Below, one piece after another: positions 47,372 to 59,869 of a stretch of DNA of 64,000 nt. Every line of letters starts with the position of its first letter. Within the stretch, counting starts at the first letter, position 1. A program made the translations under genes and the position numbers. The DNA comes from Spongospora subterranea f. sp. subterranea (lineage: Eukaryota > Endomyxa: Phytomyxea > Phytomyxea > Plasmodiophorida): NCBI GenBank assembly GCA_049724395.1, contig JAUGWO010000120.1, positions 1 to 64,000 of the forward strand. Reading direction: 5' to 3'. Under the pieces are notes generated by a model. The model was not told the DNA's origin. It worked only from the letters and a program-made list of their open reading frames with translations, and did no database searches.

Positions 47372-49001
47372 TCATATATATATTGATTTGACACTAAACA
47401 ACAGAACAAAGAGCGCAATGATTACGGTTAAATGAGTTAACCTGAGCCTTTGACGATTGCTGAAGTCTGCAACATTTTCACGAACCAACATTGAAAGTCG
47501 CGTTGAAAATGCATCGAGCCCAAATCTATTGATCACATGTTGACGCCCTTCGCACCCCATTTTCAGGCTTTTTCTACACCACAATTGTCAAAAAGTGAGA
47601 ACATACTGACATCAAAGCCTGAACTCAGGGTTTTGTAAAACGAATTCCATTTTTTCTGCAAAAGCAGAAGGACTAGGGTCACATAAAAACCCTAAAATAA
47701 GGATTAGATTTAGCAAGACAGTAAAAATAGACCTAACCTGTTTCCCCATCGACAATCGATTCGAGCGGTCCACCGGAATTGGCGGCGATTACTAGCCTTC
47801 CCGCATACATTGCTTCAATTGGAACAATGCCAAGCCGAATGTTCGTTTTGTGGAGTATACAGCACTGCAACACATTGGCTAAGAAGATATGAGCGCTGCT
47901 GATCAGTGAACGATTTTAGAAATATCACGTCGCCGTTCATGTGTGGGAAATCCGATACACTGATGGCATTCAACCGTGCTATTTGCTTCAGTTCGATTTC
48001 GTACTCAATATTTTCTGGTACCCGACTATCGTAGCCACCTGCAACGATTAATTTTGCGTTGCACTTTACCAAAGTAAATTTAAGATAGCAAAATGCATTT
48101 ATCGCCAACTCAATACATTTTTTCCTTTCGAACCGATTTATGGAAACAAACAGGGGCACCCCGGCAGAACCGAAGGATCTAGATAGAGGTCAAATAGCGA
48201 TGAACGCAACAGCATCCCAACATACTTTGGAGGAAGGTCACTAGATTCTTCCCAAATAAAGTTTCGATCGTATTTAGCAAGATTAATGCTAGGATAGAGC
48301 ACTTGTGGAACGCATTTTATCCAAGTGAAAGTTTGGGCGAAAGTTTGTCTGGTAAACTCCGAATTAACTAAAATGCAATCTGCAAGGGCGGTAGTCGCCT
48401 GTTAGAGCAACGTTTAGATTAGAAAATAGAAGTATCAACAACAACAACGATACGTCGGACCTGTTCGAAGACATCAAATGGCAAACGATAGATACTCTTT
48501 ATCAGCGAAGTCCTCGAAGATAGAAGTTGATCAGGAAAATGGCAGTAAAATATGAGTGGAATATTCATTAGCTTAAAAATACAGGAATATGCGGAAATCT
48601 GCGAAAATAAAAGTTCACAAGCCGGAAAGAAAGACAAGAGCACCAAAGTAGAGGATTATATGAAATCACCAAAATAATATGAATCTGTAAATGATTACCT
48701 GGTCGAATAGAATAACATCAGGATACGGGAAGGAAAGCCATACCCGTGCAGAAAGATACAACGCCCTTATTGTGGCGCATAGAATTTTACCCCGGCCTCG
48801 TATAGAGGTTGGAAGAAAATCTCCATAAACCACGACTGGAACGGTGCCATCTGTTGTCTCCGAGAATGCGTGTTGTTTGTCATGATGCGAGGTGTAGATA
48901 GTGATGGAATAACCCTGGTTGATGAGGCCAACCGCAGCATCCACGATCAGCCTTTCCGCGCCTCCAATGCCAAGATCAGGATGAGCAATAATCACTTTCA
49001 T
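47372..49001 (-). CDS. ALG2: ALG2, alpha-1,3/1,6-mannosyltransferase
   Basis: ALG2 adds the second and third mannoses to the lipid-linked oligosaccharide on the cytosolic face of the ER (GT4 family). Exon 1 from the ATG at 49001: MKVIIAHPDLGIGGAERLIVDAA and TIYTSHHD. Exon 2 (about 48470-48640): CELLFSQISAYSCIFKLMNIPLIFYCHFPDQLL. Next, CILVNSEFTRQTF and PSINLAKYD lead to a 47-nt intron near 48190-48237 that joins DLPPK to SFGSAGVPLFVSINRFERKK. Then LIVAGGYDSRVPEN, LYTPQNEH and the catalytic GIVPIEAMYAGR with SGGPLESIVDGETG. The last exon has GCEGRQHVINRFGLDAFS and a C-terminal membrane helix. At about 47836-47846 the reading frame changes: compared with the family NEHFGIVP motif there are four extra bases. 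Either the copy is decayed or this is an assembly error. Confidence 0.88.
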
Positions 49002-49035
49002 CGGCTCAATGATAAGTGTATAGATAAGTCGATAC

Positions 49036-49761
49036 GCATAAGCTGAACAGGTGCGCAGTATTTCCCAGGAGTTCCTTCACCCTTCAACCAGACTCATTGA
49101 TCAACAGAAAAATGGACAAACAGACCCTTCCGCTTGTTTATTCGGCGGGAGCACTGACAAGAACTTGGAACTGATCGGTTACGCGGATGCGGATTATGCA
49201 GGATGTACCGAGACGCGGCGCTCGACCTCAGGATACGTGTTCCTGATGAACGGAGGCCCTGTCAGTTGGTCAAGCCGACAACAGGAGTACATTTCTTTAA
49301 ACGCGGCGGCGAAGGAGGCCCTATGGCTGCGGAACCTGTTATCGGAGGTAGGCCAGGGGCAAACAGCTGCGACAAAGATCATGGAAGACAACCAGAGCAC
49401 GATTGCGCTCGCCACGAACGGCAGGTCGAGGAAACGAACGAAACATATCGACGTTCGATTCCATTTCGTACGGGAGATGGTCGAGGCAAACCGGATCAAG
49501 CTGGTCTACTGCCCCAGCGAGGAGAAAGCCCTACCCGTCGGCAAGTTCCGAGAGTTTCGCGGCAGGCTCATGTGCGGCGGTACCAGCTGTACGCGCGGGC
49601 GGGAGTGTTGAAACTGATGACCGACGCGCTGCAGCTGGCTACATGCTGAGCTGTAATCGTTAAGGGCGGTGTGTTTCTCTCTCTCCTGACCCTGAGACAA
49701 CGCAATCCCGGTCTGATCACCTCTTGTGCTGTCCTCAGAGTCCTAATCAAGGTGTTGACAA
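49036..49761 (+). mobile_element. Copia-type retroelement fossil, RNase H end
   Basis: A well-preserved end of a Ty1/Copia polyprotein: IGYADADYAGCTETRRSTSGYVF, VSWSSRQQEYISLNAAAKEA, EDNQSTIALATN and RTKHIDVRFHFVRE (about 49170-49500). It is followed near 49607 by TGTTGAAACTGATG, a typical LTR start, and a possible LTR of about 155 bp ending near 49761 in ACAACA. Only this 3' part is present and it is unrelated in detail to the older copy at 45.4-46.4 kb. Broken; moderate age. Confidence 0.8.
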
Positions 49762-52700
49762 CATGTCAGGATTAAACGGAATCGCATCGGCGCCAGTCTC
49801 GCCCAACGGCCCAGCGACCGGCGATACCCACATTACCCACCATGGGGACGCAAGAATAATAGAGACTTGACATCTAAAAGGAGCCGACATCGATATCCCA
49901 AAGACTTTCCATTCACAGCGTTTCGGCAAAAGGATTTACGTATTCGTGCGTCGCATGCAATACCAGGTTGACCAGCGGCCAAAAAAGACTAGTTGCCAAC
50001 CGCATACACTATTTATGGACCAGAATTCATGTCAATCATCGCCCATTTGCACTTGACATGCGATCATGTACTGGAGAGCAGAAGCTGTTAAGGGTGTTAA
50101 GCCTGTACCAGTCAAGCACACAATATCGTAGTAGATTGAGAATAATGTTTGACAAATGATACATCGGATAGAAGGCGTATCCCGCAAGCACAGCCCTATA
50201 CCCATCAACATCCAATGTCTTGGGACGACGCCAAGACCGGTATTCTGTCAACGCTTTTCAATTTCAAGCCTCTGCGCCAGTATTCCGCCCATCAGGACAT
50301 TGTGTGTTCATCGATGAATTGGCAAACCTCACAGCCTGTCCGAGCTGCGGCAGCACAAATAAGGTTCCTTTTCTATACATGCCCATCAGATTGTTTCAGC
50401 AAACCATCTTTGATTGTCGTCATATTCGACGCCAATATATCGGTTCGCTGATAAACTTCGAGTCCCGTTTCTTGCACCTGAATAAGACGCCTCCCTTCGC
50501 ACATGTTGAATATGCAGCAAATTTCCTACTAATCAACATTTGAACTTCATCAACTCCGTTCGTTAGGAAGCGAGATCGTCTGTGAATCGCTGATCCTTGC
50601 GATAATGCATTCCTGCAAACTCGCAGGGAAAACACCCTGTTGCTTCCAGAACTGAGATTGCAATATGACATTGATCACTTGTTGCGAACAACAATTCGTG
50701 TCGAGAACCAAGTTGTTTCGTATGAATTGCTCCCGTCAGATCCCTCTCTTCTGGCCCAAATTTTAATCAATATTCGCGACTGTTCGAAAATTGCCCTGCC
50801 ATCCAAAACAAGTCGTTTTGGTGCAGATATTCTGCATGATTATCTGCTCTAAAACATGTGGCAATTAGCTGCTCACAATAGTTCTTCATAACGTTAATTG
50901 CAGAGCCTTTGACTGCAAACAAGAGACCCTTCAGCGTCATCATGTATCGCTCGTGCGAGGGGAGGCGTCTTATTCAGGTGCAAGAAACGGGACTCGAAGA
51001 TTTTATCAAGGAACCGATATATTGGCGTCGAATATGACGACGATCAAAGATGGTTTGCTGAAACAATCTGATGGGCATATATAGAAAAGGAATCTTATTT
51101 GTGCTGCCGCAGCTCTTTGTGAGGTTTGCCAATTCATCGATGAACACACAATGTCCTGATGGGCAGGAATACTGGAGCGTTGCTGATGTCTGCAGTTAAT
51201 GGGATGATCGAGGAATCGATCAATTACAGTGTATAGAGGAACACCATTGTCGGCAATTTGAATTTCTTTTCGTCGGATTCGGTTGGCGAATGATGTCTTG
51301 GGACAGGTTTCACAGAACACGAAGCCTCTACTCGCATGCAGATATTGAACATTCTGAAATAACCCTTCTATTGACCCGTAGATGTTGAGACTATTGCCGA
51401 TAATTCAACGCAGCCAATCATACCTGGCTTTGCCGTATTCTCCATCTTGAATGGATCTGAAGCATGATCTCAATAAAATGTCTTGCTCAGCGACATCGAC
51501 CAGCTGGAATTTGTGCATAGAGTACAAAAGCATCAGAGGTGCGTCCAATGGGACAGGTATTTGTATCTGTCATTTCGCGATATGTAAAAGACCACGATAT
51601 ACCAATTAATGTCGCCCAACTAATGCCATTTCCCAACTTTGGAACTTTGTTCTTGCTGCCTTTTAATCGACCACTAGACTTTTGGGTTATGATGAGTGTG
51701 CAAGTTGTATCTGGTGGTCTTCCATCGTTGTAAAAATTGTGCTTCCGCTTCCTGGGATTGACATATCTCATTCGCATTCCAGCTTCCGCCAGTTTGTAAT
51801 CAACCTATAATTGTGAACCCTCTGTGCAATAATGTCACACTCTGTCGTGAATTGTGGATCTTCAAAAGGGCTTTCCACTCAATGTGCTGCAATTCACGGT
51901 CATGATGAGGACGTGGAGAAAGCAAACTTGGATCGAATACTGGGAATACGTGGTCTTTCAATGTGTGGACACCCAGCGAGTGGACCCAAATACACACACA
52001 GGCACTTCTTGTTATGAACAGTAATACCAGACTTTAGGGTGTTGTGCCAATACACAATCATTGCCCAACCAACCACCGCGCAATCCTTTGCAGTAAAACC
52101 TTCCACAATTTGGGATACGTAGGTTAAATCACCATTCGGATAATACGAATCTGATTCGACATGAACACTACTGGATCCATGGAAAGAACGTATGAGCTTG
52201 GGTTCCTCTGCCTTGTTTTCGACAGCAGTAATATTTCGAACGGCTGATTATTGATTCCATCAAATGAATACGATGAGTTGTCATCTAACTGGAATGCAAA
52301 TCGTCAACGGCAAGTAATTAAAGCAGACCGTGTCATTCTGTCACCTTTTGGTTGAGACAACCAAAGTTGTGATCTAATTCAATGGCAAATTGTAAAGGTC
52401 GAGGGATTCAAGGAATCTGTATTTACAACGACTTTGCCTCTATTGCGGTGGCGAAGGCCATGTCATCGCCAACTGTAAACTGAGAATCCCTTCGGTCGAA
52501 TATCTTCCAAAAACTGAGAAGGACGTCGTCAATGAACCGGCGGGTGCCGGCGTCCTCTTTTAATTCAAATACAGAATCGTTGACAACAAAATCCCGCTGT
52601 CTTACCCAAAAGGCTGTCAAATCTCGGTCATCAGCATCGATAATAGTCCTGAGTCTTACTGACCCCTGTTTGTCTTCTTCATTAACGTTTTGATCGAATT

Positions 52701-53095
52701 AAAGCAACCGCTTTTATTGATTTTGGCGCATTGACGAACTTCATAGGAAAAAGTTTTGCAATAAAAGCCGCCATTAGGAGTCTGCGGCGCTCTCGTCACC
52801 ATTACTCGTCGAGGTCATGGATGGCCGCCGTTTACCACCCAGCACTCATCACACCCAACAATGTGAAATATATATGGCCGACATGCATTTGAAAGTGTCA
52901 GTTTTACGTAATCGACTCCCCACATTTCAATATTGTTTTGAGAATGTCGTTTTTACGTCAAATTAACCCCGTCATCGATTAAGAGATTCTAACAAAATCA
53001 GCTCAACATCCATCGCCTCAACCACTGATTGTGTCTTCGGTAAATCCGACTCGTCGTCCCTCTGATCAAGACGAATTGGGTTCACCGTCAAAGTC
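49762..53095. other. 3.3 kb of unclassified, probably transposon-derived DNA
   Basis: Several open pieces have Cys-containing motifs but no certain family. Plus strand about 50300-50450: DELANLTACPSCGSTNKVPFLYMPIRLF. Minus strand about 51160-51320: FCETCPKTSFANRIRRKEIQ. Minus strand 51800-52110: VHSLGVHTLKDHVFPVFDP, GFTAKDCAVVGWAMIVYW. The mixture, and the fold-back listed separately, suggest a rearranged DNA transposon. Nothing recognised at 52.4-53.0 kb. Confidence 0.4.
50285..51175. repeat. inverted repeat, arms of about 215 bp
   Basis: The sequence from about 50287 (CCATCAGGACATTGTGTGTT) to 50503 (AAGACGCCTCCC) recurs inverted from about 50961 (GGGAGGCGTCTT) to 51165, with several substitutions and small gaps, around a spacer of about 455 bp. 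It can form a large fold-back. Confidence 0.85.
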
Positions 53096-53099
53096 GTTA

Positions 53100-53690
53100 A
53101 TTGAAGATGAAATTGAGTCGAGTATCGTCACGTCAGATAAATTCTTGGGAGTTTGCTGATGTTTTCTCAAGCGAGTTTTCAGATATTTTACCACCTCACC
53201 GAGCGAACATTGACAGCGACATTAATTTGATTGGCAGCCATGGTCCTCTCCCGTACAAACAGTGCTATTCCGTGTCAGGCGAACAGAAGTCGCTTGAGCG
53301 AAAATTTGAGGAAAGGTTTGATCACGCATTCACGCTCAACTTTAGGCTCACCGATAATGTTTGTCAAGAAGAAAGATGGACGTCTTCGTCTATTCGTGTC
53401 TTACAGGGGACTGAACAGCATTACCAAAAAAGATCGATCATGCGTGCGTACAATTTGTTCAGGATCAAAAAAAGGCGATGAATGGAAGACTGCATTTAAC
53501 TGTAACTATGGTCATTTTGAATATCGAGTTATGCCATTCTCCAACGCCAGATGAATGAGTCGTTTCAAGAATATAATGACAAATTTGCGGTGTTATACCT
53601 CGATGATTTATTTATATATTCGTCGAACCCGGTCCAACACGATGTGAATGTCCGACTCGTCTTTGAGGAAATTCAGGGATGGACAATGTA
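53100..53690 (+). mobile_element. Ty3/gypsy reverse transcriptase fragment
   Basis: A fossil piece of Ty3/gypsy reverse transcriptase, with a FVKKKDGRLRLFVSYRGLNSITKKD region near 53355-53435 and LYLDDLFIYSSNPVQHD near 53592-53645. It is strongly broken, with no LTRs or neighbouring domains. It lies opposite in orientation to the element at 53720-55640. Confidence 0.75.
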
Positions 53691-53719
53691 GAATGGTTCA
53701 GGGTTATCGGAATCGAGGA

Positions 53720-55640
53720 TCACGGGAGGCGGTGGCGGCTGAATACGCTCTGGAATAACATCCTTTCGATATGGTGATAGCAGTGCGGCGTGGAAGGCAT
53801 TGTGGAGCTTGGACGTGTTAGGCAATGATAACCAATGATCTCGGTTGTCATAAAGGGGCCAAGATTACGACTGCTTAATTTAGCACTAGGACGGTTGTTG
53901 GAGTTTAACCACACCATATCGCCTACAGCGTAGTTCGGGTGCGGTACTCGTTTTTTGTTTGCAAAATGCTTCATATCTCGGGATGCGCCTTGGAGCTGTG
54001 CCGTAAGGAATCGTCGTACATTGTTGATGTGATTCGCGCGATCGTCAGCCAAAGGGTGAACCAGGACGGAACACTTCGTAGCATCGTCACATCGGAGATG
54101 GGATTCCGTAAACTGAATAAAAGGGCGTGGTATTCGGGGCTAAATGTTCGGCGTTGCTGTAAGAGAACTCGGCCAATGGCAATAAGTTCACCCAATAGCC
54201 TTGTTGAAAAATAGTGCAGCAAGGAAGGTACTGCTCAAGAGTCTGATTTACTCTCCCGGTCTGTCCCCATCAGTCTCTGGATGTCGCGACGAAGCAAGCT
54301 CCCGAGTAATCTTGAGCCGATCGAGGAGTTGCATTCAAAACTCGGAAAACAAATTGAGGTCCGCGGTCAGAAATAATTTCATCTGGGAGTCCATGGAATT
54401 TTAAAACGTTGTGCACTACGTTGTGCACTAAATAGTAAGTCGACCAGAGCTTCTCCCGTTATCGATTCTTTATACGGAATTATCATGACACGTTTTCGAG
54501 AAACGATCCACCACAACTAAAATCGAATCATAACCCCGAGGCTTCGGCCATTTTCCAATAAAATCCATTGTGATGGAACGCCAAATGTCGTCTGCAATCG
54601 ACAACGGGCAGAGCAACCCGTGTGGTCGATGCCGACTCGTCTTCGCTCGACAACAAATATCACAGGACTTACTGTATCTCTTGATGAAGTTGCCCATTCC
54701 AGGCCACCAACAATCGCGTCGTACCGAGTTGATTGTCTTGGCAATCCCATAATGGCCACTGGACGGAGCATCATGACGTGCCTTCAGTATATCGAGTTTG
54801 CAATCCGAGAATCCTTGACCAACGGGCTTGCCGACGACTAAGGGTCTTGGATAATTGAAAATCAAGTTCTGCGATCGCTGTATACGGTAATTACGTGCTG
54901 TGAGCCATCCAGGAAATGACGCCAAGCTACGAAGGCCCCCACGATAGCCAACAGCTCCTTTGTTCTTGAAACGTCGTAGTTTATGCTGGTGCAGACAAGT
55001 TTCTGGAATAGAGCGCAATTGGGTGTAGTTTTCCATCGAGTAGTGGCTGAACAGGACGCATCCCAACGCAAAGTCTGAAGCATTCGTCTGGACACCGATT
55101 CGCAACGTTGGGATGGTGGGGGCGGTGGTAAACGAATCCTTCAATGTAGTGAATGCGGATTCGGCCTCTTTGGACCAAATAAGTGGTTGACCTTTCTTCG
55201 TTGAGGTAGTTGGAGTTGAAGATACTTTTGCGAAGTCCACAATGAATTCTCGGAAAAATTTGCGAACCCGAGGAAACTTTGCACACAAGTTAGCGATGAG
55301 GGGTGTCGCCCACTCTAATACAGTAATACTGTACCAAGTTTGCTCGGATCCATCATTATTCCATCAGCATTTACTAGATAATCTAGGAATTCGACCTCAG
55401 CATCAAACCCATTTTTCCAGCTTGGCAAACAGTCCTGCTGATCGCAATTGTGCAAGAACTAGTCGGACGTGACGTGCGTGCTGTTCTTGGACTTGTGAGA
55501 TACGAGAATATCATCATGGTAAACCAAAGCGAATTTGTCCAGGTACTGACGAATGCCTCGAGTCATTCGCGGGGCTGTGCCAGGTCGAAAATCGAATTGT
55601 TCAATTGGAATCATACCATGGGATTATTTGAGAAATTCAA
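53720..55640 (-). mobile_element. Ty3/gypsy element fossil, RT to integrase
   Basis: Minus-strand remains in the normal gypsy order. Reverse transcriptase lies at about 55290-55640 (FALVYHDDILVS). RNase H lies at about 54850-55290 (KEAESAFTTLKDSF, QTNASDFALGCVL). The integrase zinc-binding and core regions lie at about 54470-54800 (WWPGMGNFIKRYSKSCDIC, TMDFIGKWPKPRGYDSILVVVDRFSK). The integrase C-terminal region lies at about 53720-54050 (ANHINNVRRFLTAQL, VGDMVWL). Broken in several places; LTRs were not found, so age is unknown but greater than the element at 2694-5512. Confidence 0.85.
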
Positions 55641-55689
55641 ATGATTCCTGTACATAATAACATAAAGAAATTGTGAACCATGGTAATTT

Positions 55690-56124
55690 GAGTATAAGAA
55701 TCCTGTAGCACGGTGAACCAGAAACCAGGAACCGAAAATAATCTAATGCCCGGGAAAAAACTAATCACAAATTATCACGAACGTATTTCAAGTGTTTCAT
55801 ATAGTACCGTAATCACAAAAAATTAAATAAGACAAAGTCAGCCACGATCCTCAACACGAAATGACAAACGAATAGCTTTACTGTCTGAACCGTGGCGTAA
55901 GATGGCACCGAGGGAATCGACCATGAGCCCTATGGTAGATTTGGGTACTCCTACACATCTGGCCTCAAATGCCGAACCTAATCATAAAAAGTATATCAAA
56001 CAAAGTCAGCCACGATCCTCGAAGTAGTCTATTGACCAATGGGGGGGGGGGGGGGACCATGGTGATCCTGTTGAAAAATGCAGTTTCAAACGCCAACAGT
56101 TTATCAAATTAGCGCTGCAATAAT
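55690..56124 (-). repeat. 3' flank of locus B, shared with the flank of locus A
   Basis: The text around 55908-55990 (TGGCACCGAGGGAATCGACC) is the inverted copy of 11558-11650, and parts of 55730-55870 also match. It shows that the duplication of the ankyrin locus extends beyond the gene. A run of about 15 G lies at 56041-56055. Confidence 0.8.
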
Positions 56125-59100
56125 TCAACAATCCTTGATGACACTGGGCAATTGTTTTGAGGCATCAATTGGGGTGCCAGTTTTAGGGATGTCGCATATC
56201 ATCTTTAAAGAGGCAACGAGATCGTCCCTGCATATGCGTCAGATTAGCACAAATAGTCGAGTTCTTTAACCCGGCCAAGACCAACCGCTTTGTAGGCTCT
56301 GCCCAATCGTCCCTGCATATAGGTCAAACAATCCTTGATGACACTAAGCCATTGTTTTGAGGCATCAGTTTTAGGGATGTCGCATATCATCCTTAAAGAG
56401 GCAACGAGATCGTCCCTGCACATGCGTCAGATTAGCACAAATAATCGAGTTCCTTAACCAGGCCAAGACCAACCGCTTTGTCGGCTCTGCCCAATCGTCC
56501 CTGCATATACGTCAGATTAGCACAAATAATCGAGTTCTTTAACTAGGCCAAGACAAACCGCTTTGTCGACTCTGCCCAAACGAGAGCAATTTTCGCAGAT
56601 TTCTTCCACCGATTGATCATGTCGTCAGCGAATATAACAGAGATTACATCGATCGGCCTGGGAGTTCAAATCAGCCACATTCAATGTGTAGGACAACATG
56701 TGAGGAAGCTACAGGCGACGATGAGCTAAATGTTGAATCAGACCGGAATACAAGGGAGGTGTCATCCCATTTTGGAGAAAATGTAACTTTGGCATATTCC
56801 TCACCGCGTTGACTATCTCAATGATCGCCTCATGTCTGTGAGATCCCGTTCAGTTATTTTGACAAATGAAAAATTTGAACAGTTCAGAATACCGTTTATT
56901 CTGTATAGCGAGGTCCAGTGCCGTCTCCCCATTATTATCAGGAATCCTGGGATCGGCTTCGTGTTTTAGAAGAAATTTGAGGGGTTCGACAGAACATTCA
57001 TGTGTAATAGCGAGGTGGACAGCAGATTGCCCACAACGGTTCCTGCTATTGATGAAGTTCAACATCGACTCACGGGTCATAACTCTGTCCCTGTGATCAA
57101 ATCAGCGATTTCAATCATTCCGTCCGACACACCAGTTCACAATAAATACCGGCCATTTTGAATCAAATTTGGACTTGACCATACTTGTTGCCTCACCGCA
57201 GTAATTATTGCAGAAATATAGTTTACACCTCTATGAGATCTCGATCAGTTATTTGATAAATGAACAATCTGAACAGTTTAGTATACCGTTTACACATTAT
57301 TGCGACTGCCAGTGCAGTGTTGCTGAGATAACCAACAATCCTGTTCCTGCTATTGATGAATTCCAACATCGACTCACGGGTCATAACTCTGTCCCTGTGA
57401 TCAAATCAGCGATTTCATTCATTCCTTCCGACACACCTGTTCACAATAAATACCTGCCATCTTGACCCAAGTTTGGGATTGGCAACACTGAGGGGCCCGT
57501 CATCTCATTCTGTCCCAGATTATGCATAAGTTGTTGCCTCACCGCAGCAATTATTGAGGAAATAAAATTTACACCTCTATGAGATATCGACTGGTTATTT
57601 GATAAATGAACAACTTGAACAGTTCAGTATACCGATTACACTTTATTGCGGCTGCCAGTGCAGTGTTCCCATGACTATCACAAATCCTGGGATCGGCTCC
57701 ATTATTTAACAAACATTGGACGGTTTCGAGAGAAGAATTCAAGAGTTGTAATAGCGATGTGGAGAGCAGAATGTCCAGAAGGGTTCCTGTTATTGATGAA
57801 TTCCAACATCGACTCACGGGTCATAACTCTGTCCCTGTGATCAAATCAGCGATTTCATTCATTCCTTCCGACACACCTGTTCACAATAAATACCTGCCAT
57901 CTTGACCCAAGTTTGGGATTGGCAACACTGAGGGGCCCGTCATCTCATTCTGTCCCAGATTATGCATAAGTTGTTGCCTCACCGCAGCAATTATTGGAGA
58001 AATATAATTTACACCTCTATGAGATATCGACTGGTTATTTGATAAATGAACAACTTGAACAGTTCAGTATACCGATTACACTTTATTGCGGCTGCCAGTG
58101 CAGTGTTCCCATGACTATCACAAATCCTGGGATCGGCTCCATTATTTAGCAAACATTGGACGGTTTCGAGAGAAGAATTAAAAGTTGTAATAGCGATGTG
58201 GAGAGCAGAATGTCCACGAGGGTTCTTGCTATTGATGAATTCCAACATCGACTCACGGGTCATAACTCTGCCCCTGTGATCAAATCAGCGATTTTAATCA
58301 ATCCTTCCAACACATGTGTTCACAAAATACCGGCCATCTTGACCCAAGTTTGGACTTGAACATACTGAGGGATCCGTCATCACATTCTGTATATTTTGTC
58401 GCCTCGCCGGAGTAATTATTGCAGAAATAATATTTACCCCTCTGTGAGATCTCGATCAGTTATTTGATAGATGAACAATTTGAACAGTTTAGTTTACCGT
58501 TTATACATTACTGCGAGGCCAAGTGCTGTGTTCCCATGACTATCACAAATCTTGGGATCGGCTCCATTATCTAACAGCAATTCGACAATATCGACAGACC
58601 AATTTGCTGCAATAGCGATCAAAAAAGCAGATTGTTCACGATTGTTCTTGAGATTGATGAAGTTCGACATCGCCTTCGCCTCAGGGATGATATCTCGGTC
58701 CCTATGAGATCAAATCAACAGTTTTGATCATTTCGACAAGCGTGTTCACAATATATACCGGCCATCATGAAGCAAGTTTGGACTTGAACACGAAGAGGGG
58801 TCCGTCATCACATTCTGGCCCAAAGTATTGATAGAATGTTGCCTCGCCGCATCAATTATCATAAAAATCACTGCAACGAAAGACCGGCACTGTTCTAATG
58901 CCAAGGTCAGTGCTGTACCCTTATATTTATCAGTGATAAAGGGATTGGCGAATTTCAACAGCACCTCAATGACATCGGCTCTAAAAAACAGTAGTAATTA
59001 TTGACAGGGATCAGCCTTAAACAGAATGTACGGCCAACCTCTTATGGTAAACTGCCAGATGGAGTGCAGTTGCACCAACATTGTCCTGGAGGTCAATATC

Positions 59101-59675
59101 CTGCGGTTCAATCTTGTCCAAGATCATGATCACGACGGTTTTGCTATGGAGGTTTCAGATAATATGTGGTAATACATACTGAGGAGTATATTACTGTCCC
59201 CGGTAGGAGGCGATATGCAATGCAGTATTGCCATGACTATCCTTTATCAACAGATTGGCCCTTCTCTCTATCAGAATCTCAGCGACATTTGTCCTATTGT
59301 TATATCAGTAAGGTCAAACCGAATCAAAATCAACTCGAATTTACTGGTCGTAGTAAAGTGCCAAATTGATAATAGTAGTGGAGCGGTAAGTGCTTGCATT
59401 CAAATTGTTCCAATAATACCGCGCACGAGGGTGTCCATCAATGGCATACAAAACATTGATACACTCGTCATCAATCCTGCGGGCCAATTCCTCAGCTCTT
59501 TGTTCTCTGTATACTCCGATTAGTATTTCAATTGTTAAACAATTGTCTATACCAACTTATTGATAATTGCCTTATGTAAGTCTTTGAAAACTTGCGATGT
59601 TTGGCATTCGATTGAGGAACCAGATCCCAATGCTACCAGTAGGAGCAGCACACCTGAAAACAGTACTTTTGACAT
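56125..59675 (-). CDS. secreted ankyrin-repeat protein (locus B), multi-exon
   Basis: Paralogue of the gene at 7993-11415, in inverted orientation. The ATG at 59673-59675 starts a signal peptide (MSKVLFSGVLLLLVALGSG) nearly identical to locus A, followed by (A/S)SIxCQTSQV. Ankyrin exons with the same borders include 58073-58273 (201 nt), 57633-57834 (202 nt) and 56893-57090 (198 nt), the last equal in length to its counterpart in locus A. The end has 42-nt micro-exons and a last exon reading CDIPKTGTPIDASKQLPSV, stop TGA at 56125-56127. The 202-nt exon carries one extra base relative to its 201-nt near-twin, so that module is out of frame or is skipped. Upstream exons near 59.3-59.55 and 58.7-59.25 kb match locus A. 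Exact splice sites there are unresolved. Function as secreted effector is inference. Confidence 0.75.
56205..56590 (-). repeat. 85-bp micro-exon/intron array of locus B
   Basis: The same unit as in locus A, inverted. Unit borders (GGAC|CAG on the reverse strand) fall at about 56227, 56312, 56415 and 56500: two 85-bp steps and one 103-bp step. The odd step contains a second copy of the last-exon text (ACACTAAGCCATTGTTTTGA near 56340), so part of the terminal exon was copied into the array. Confidence 0.8.
57345..58230 (-). repeat. two nearly identical 440-bp ankyrin units
   Basis: Blocks at about 57345-57784 and 57785-58225 are almost identical over both exon and intron; the same 20-mer (CTGGTTATTTGATAAATGAA) begins at 57591 and 58031. 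The few differences include one base in the exon. This is the youngest unit duplication in the two loci. Confidence 0.85.
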
Positions 59676-59869
59676 CCTCGTTGATAGAATGACCAATCAA
59701 GTATGGCGACGATTGAGCCATGTCCGTAGCAGATAGTTTGACCTCTCTGCGGACCGCGACGGCTTGCGATGTGCAGTCAGGGTGTCTACACTGTGTCGAC
59801 AGGTAGCCCCCGTAGACGGAGGAATTTATACAGTGTAGCGATCACCTTAAACCGACAATTCCGTGACTG

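Noticed and set aside
54201-55644. Plus-strand frames across 54.2-55.6 kb
   Set aside because: They are antisense to the minus-strand gypsy remains, which carry the recognisable domains.
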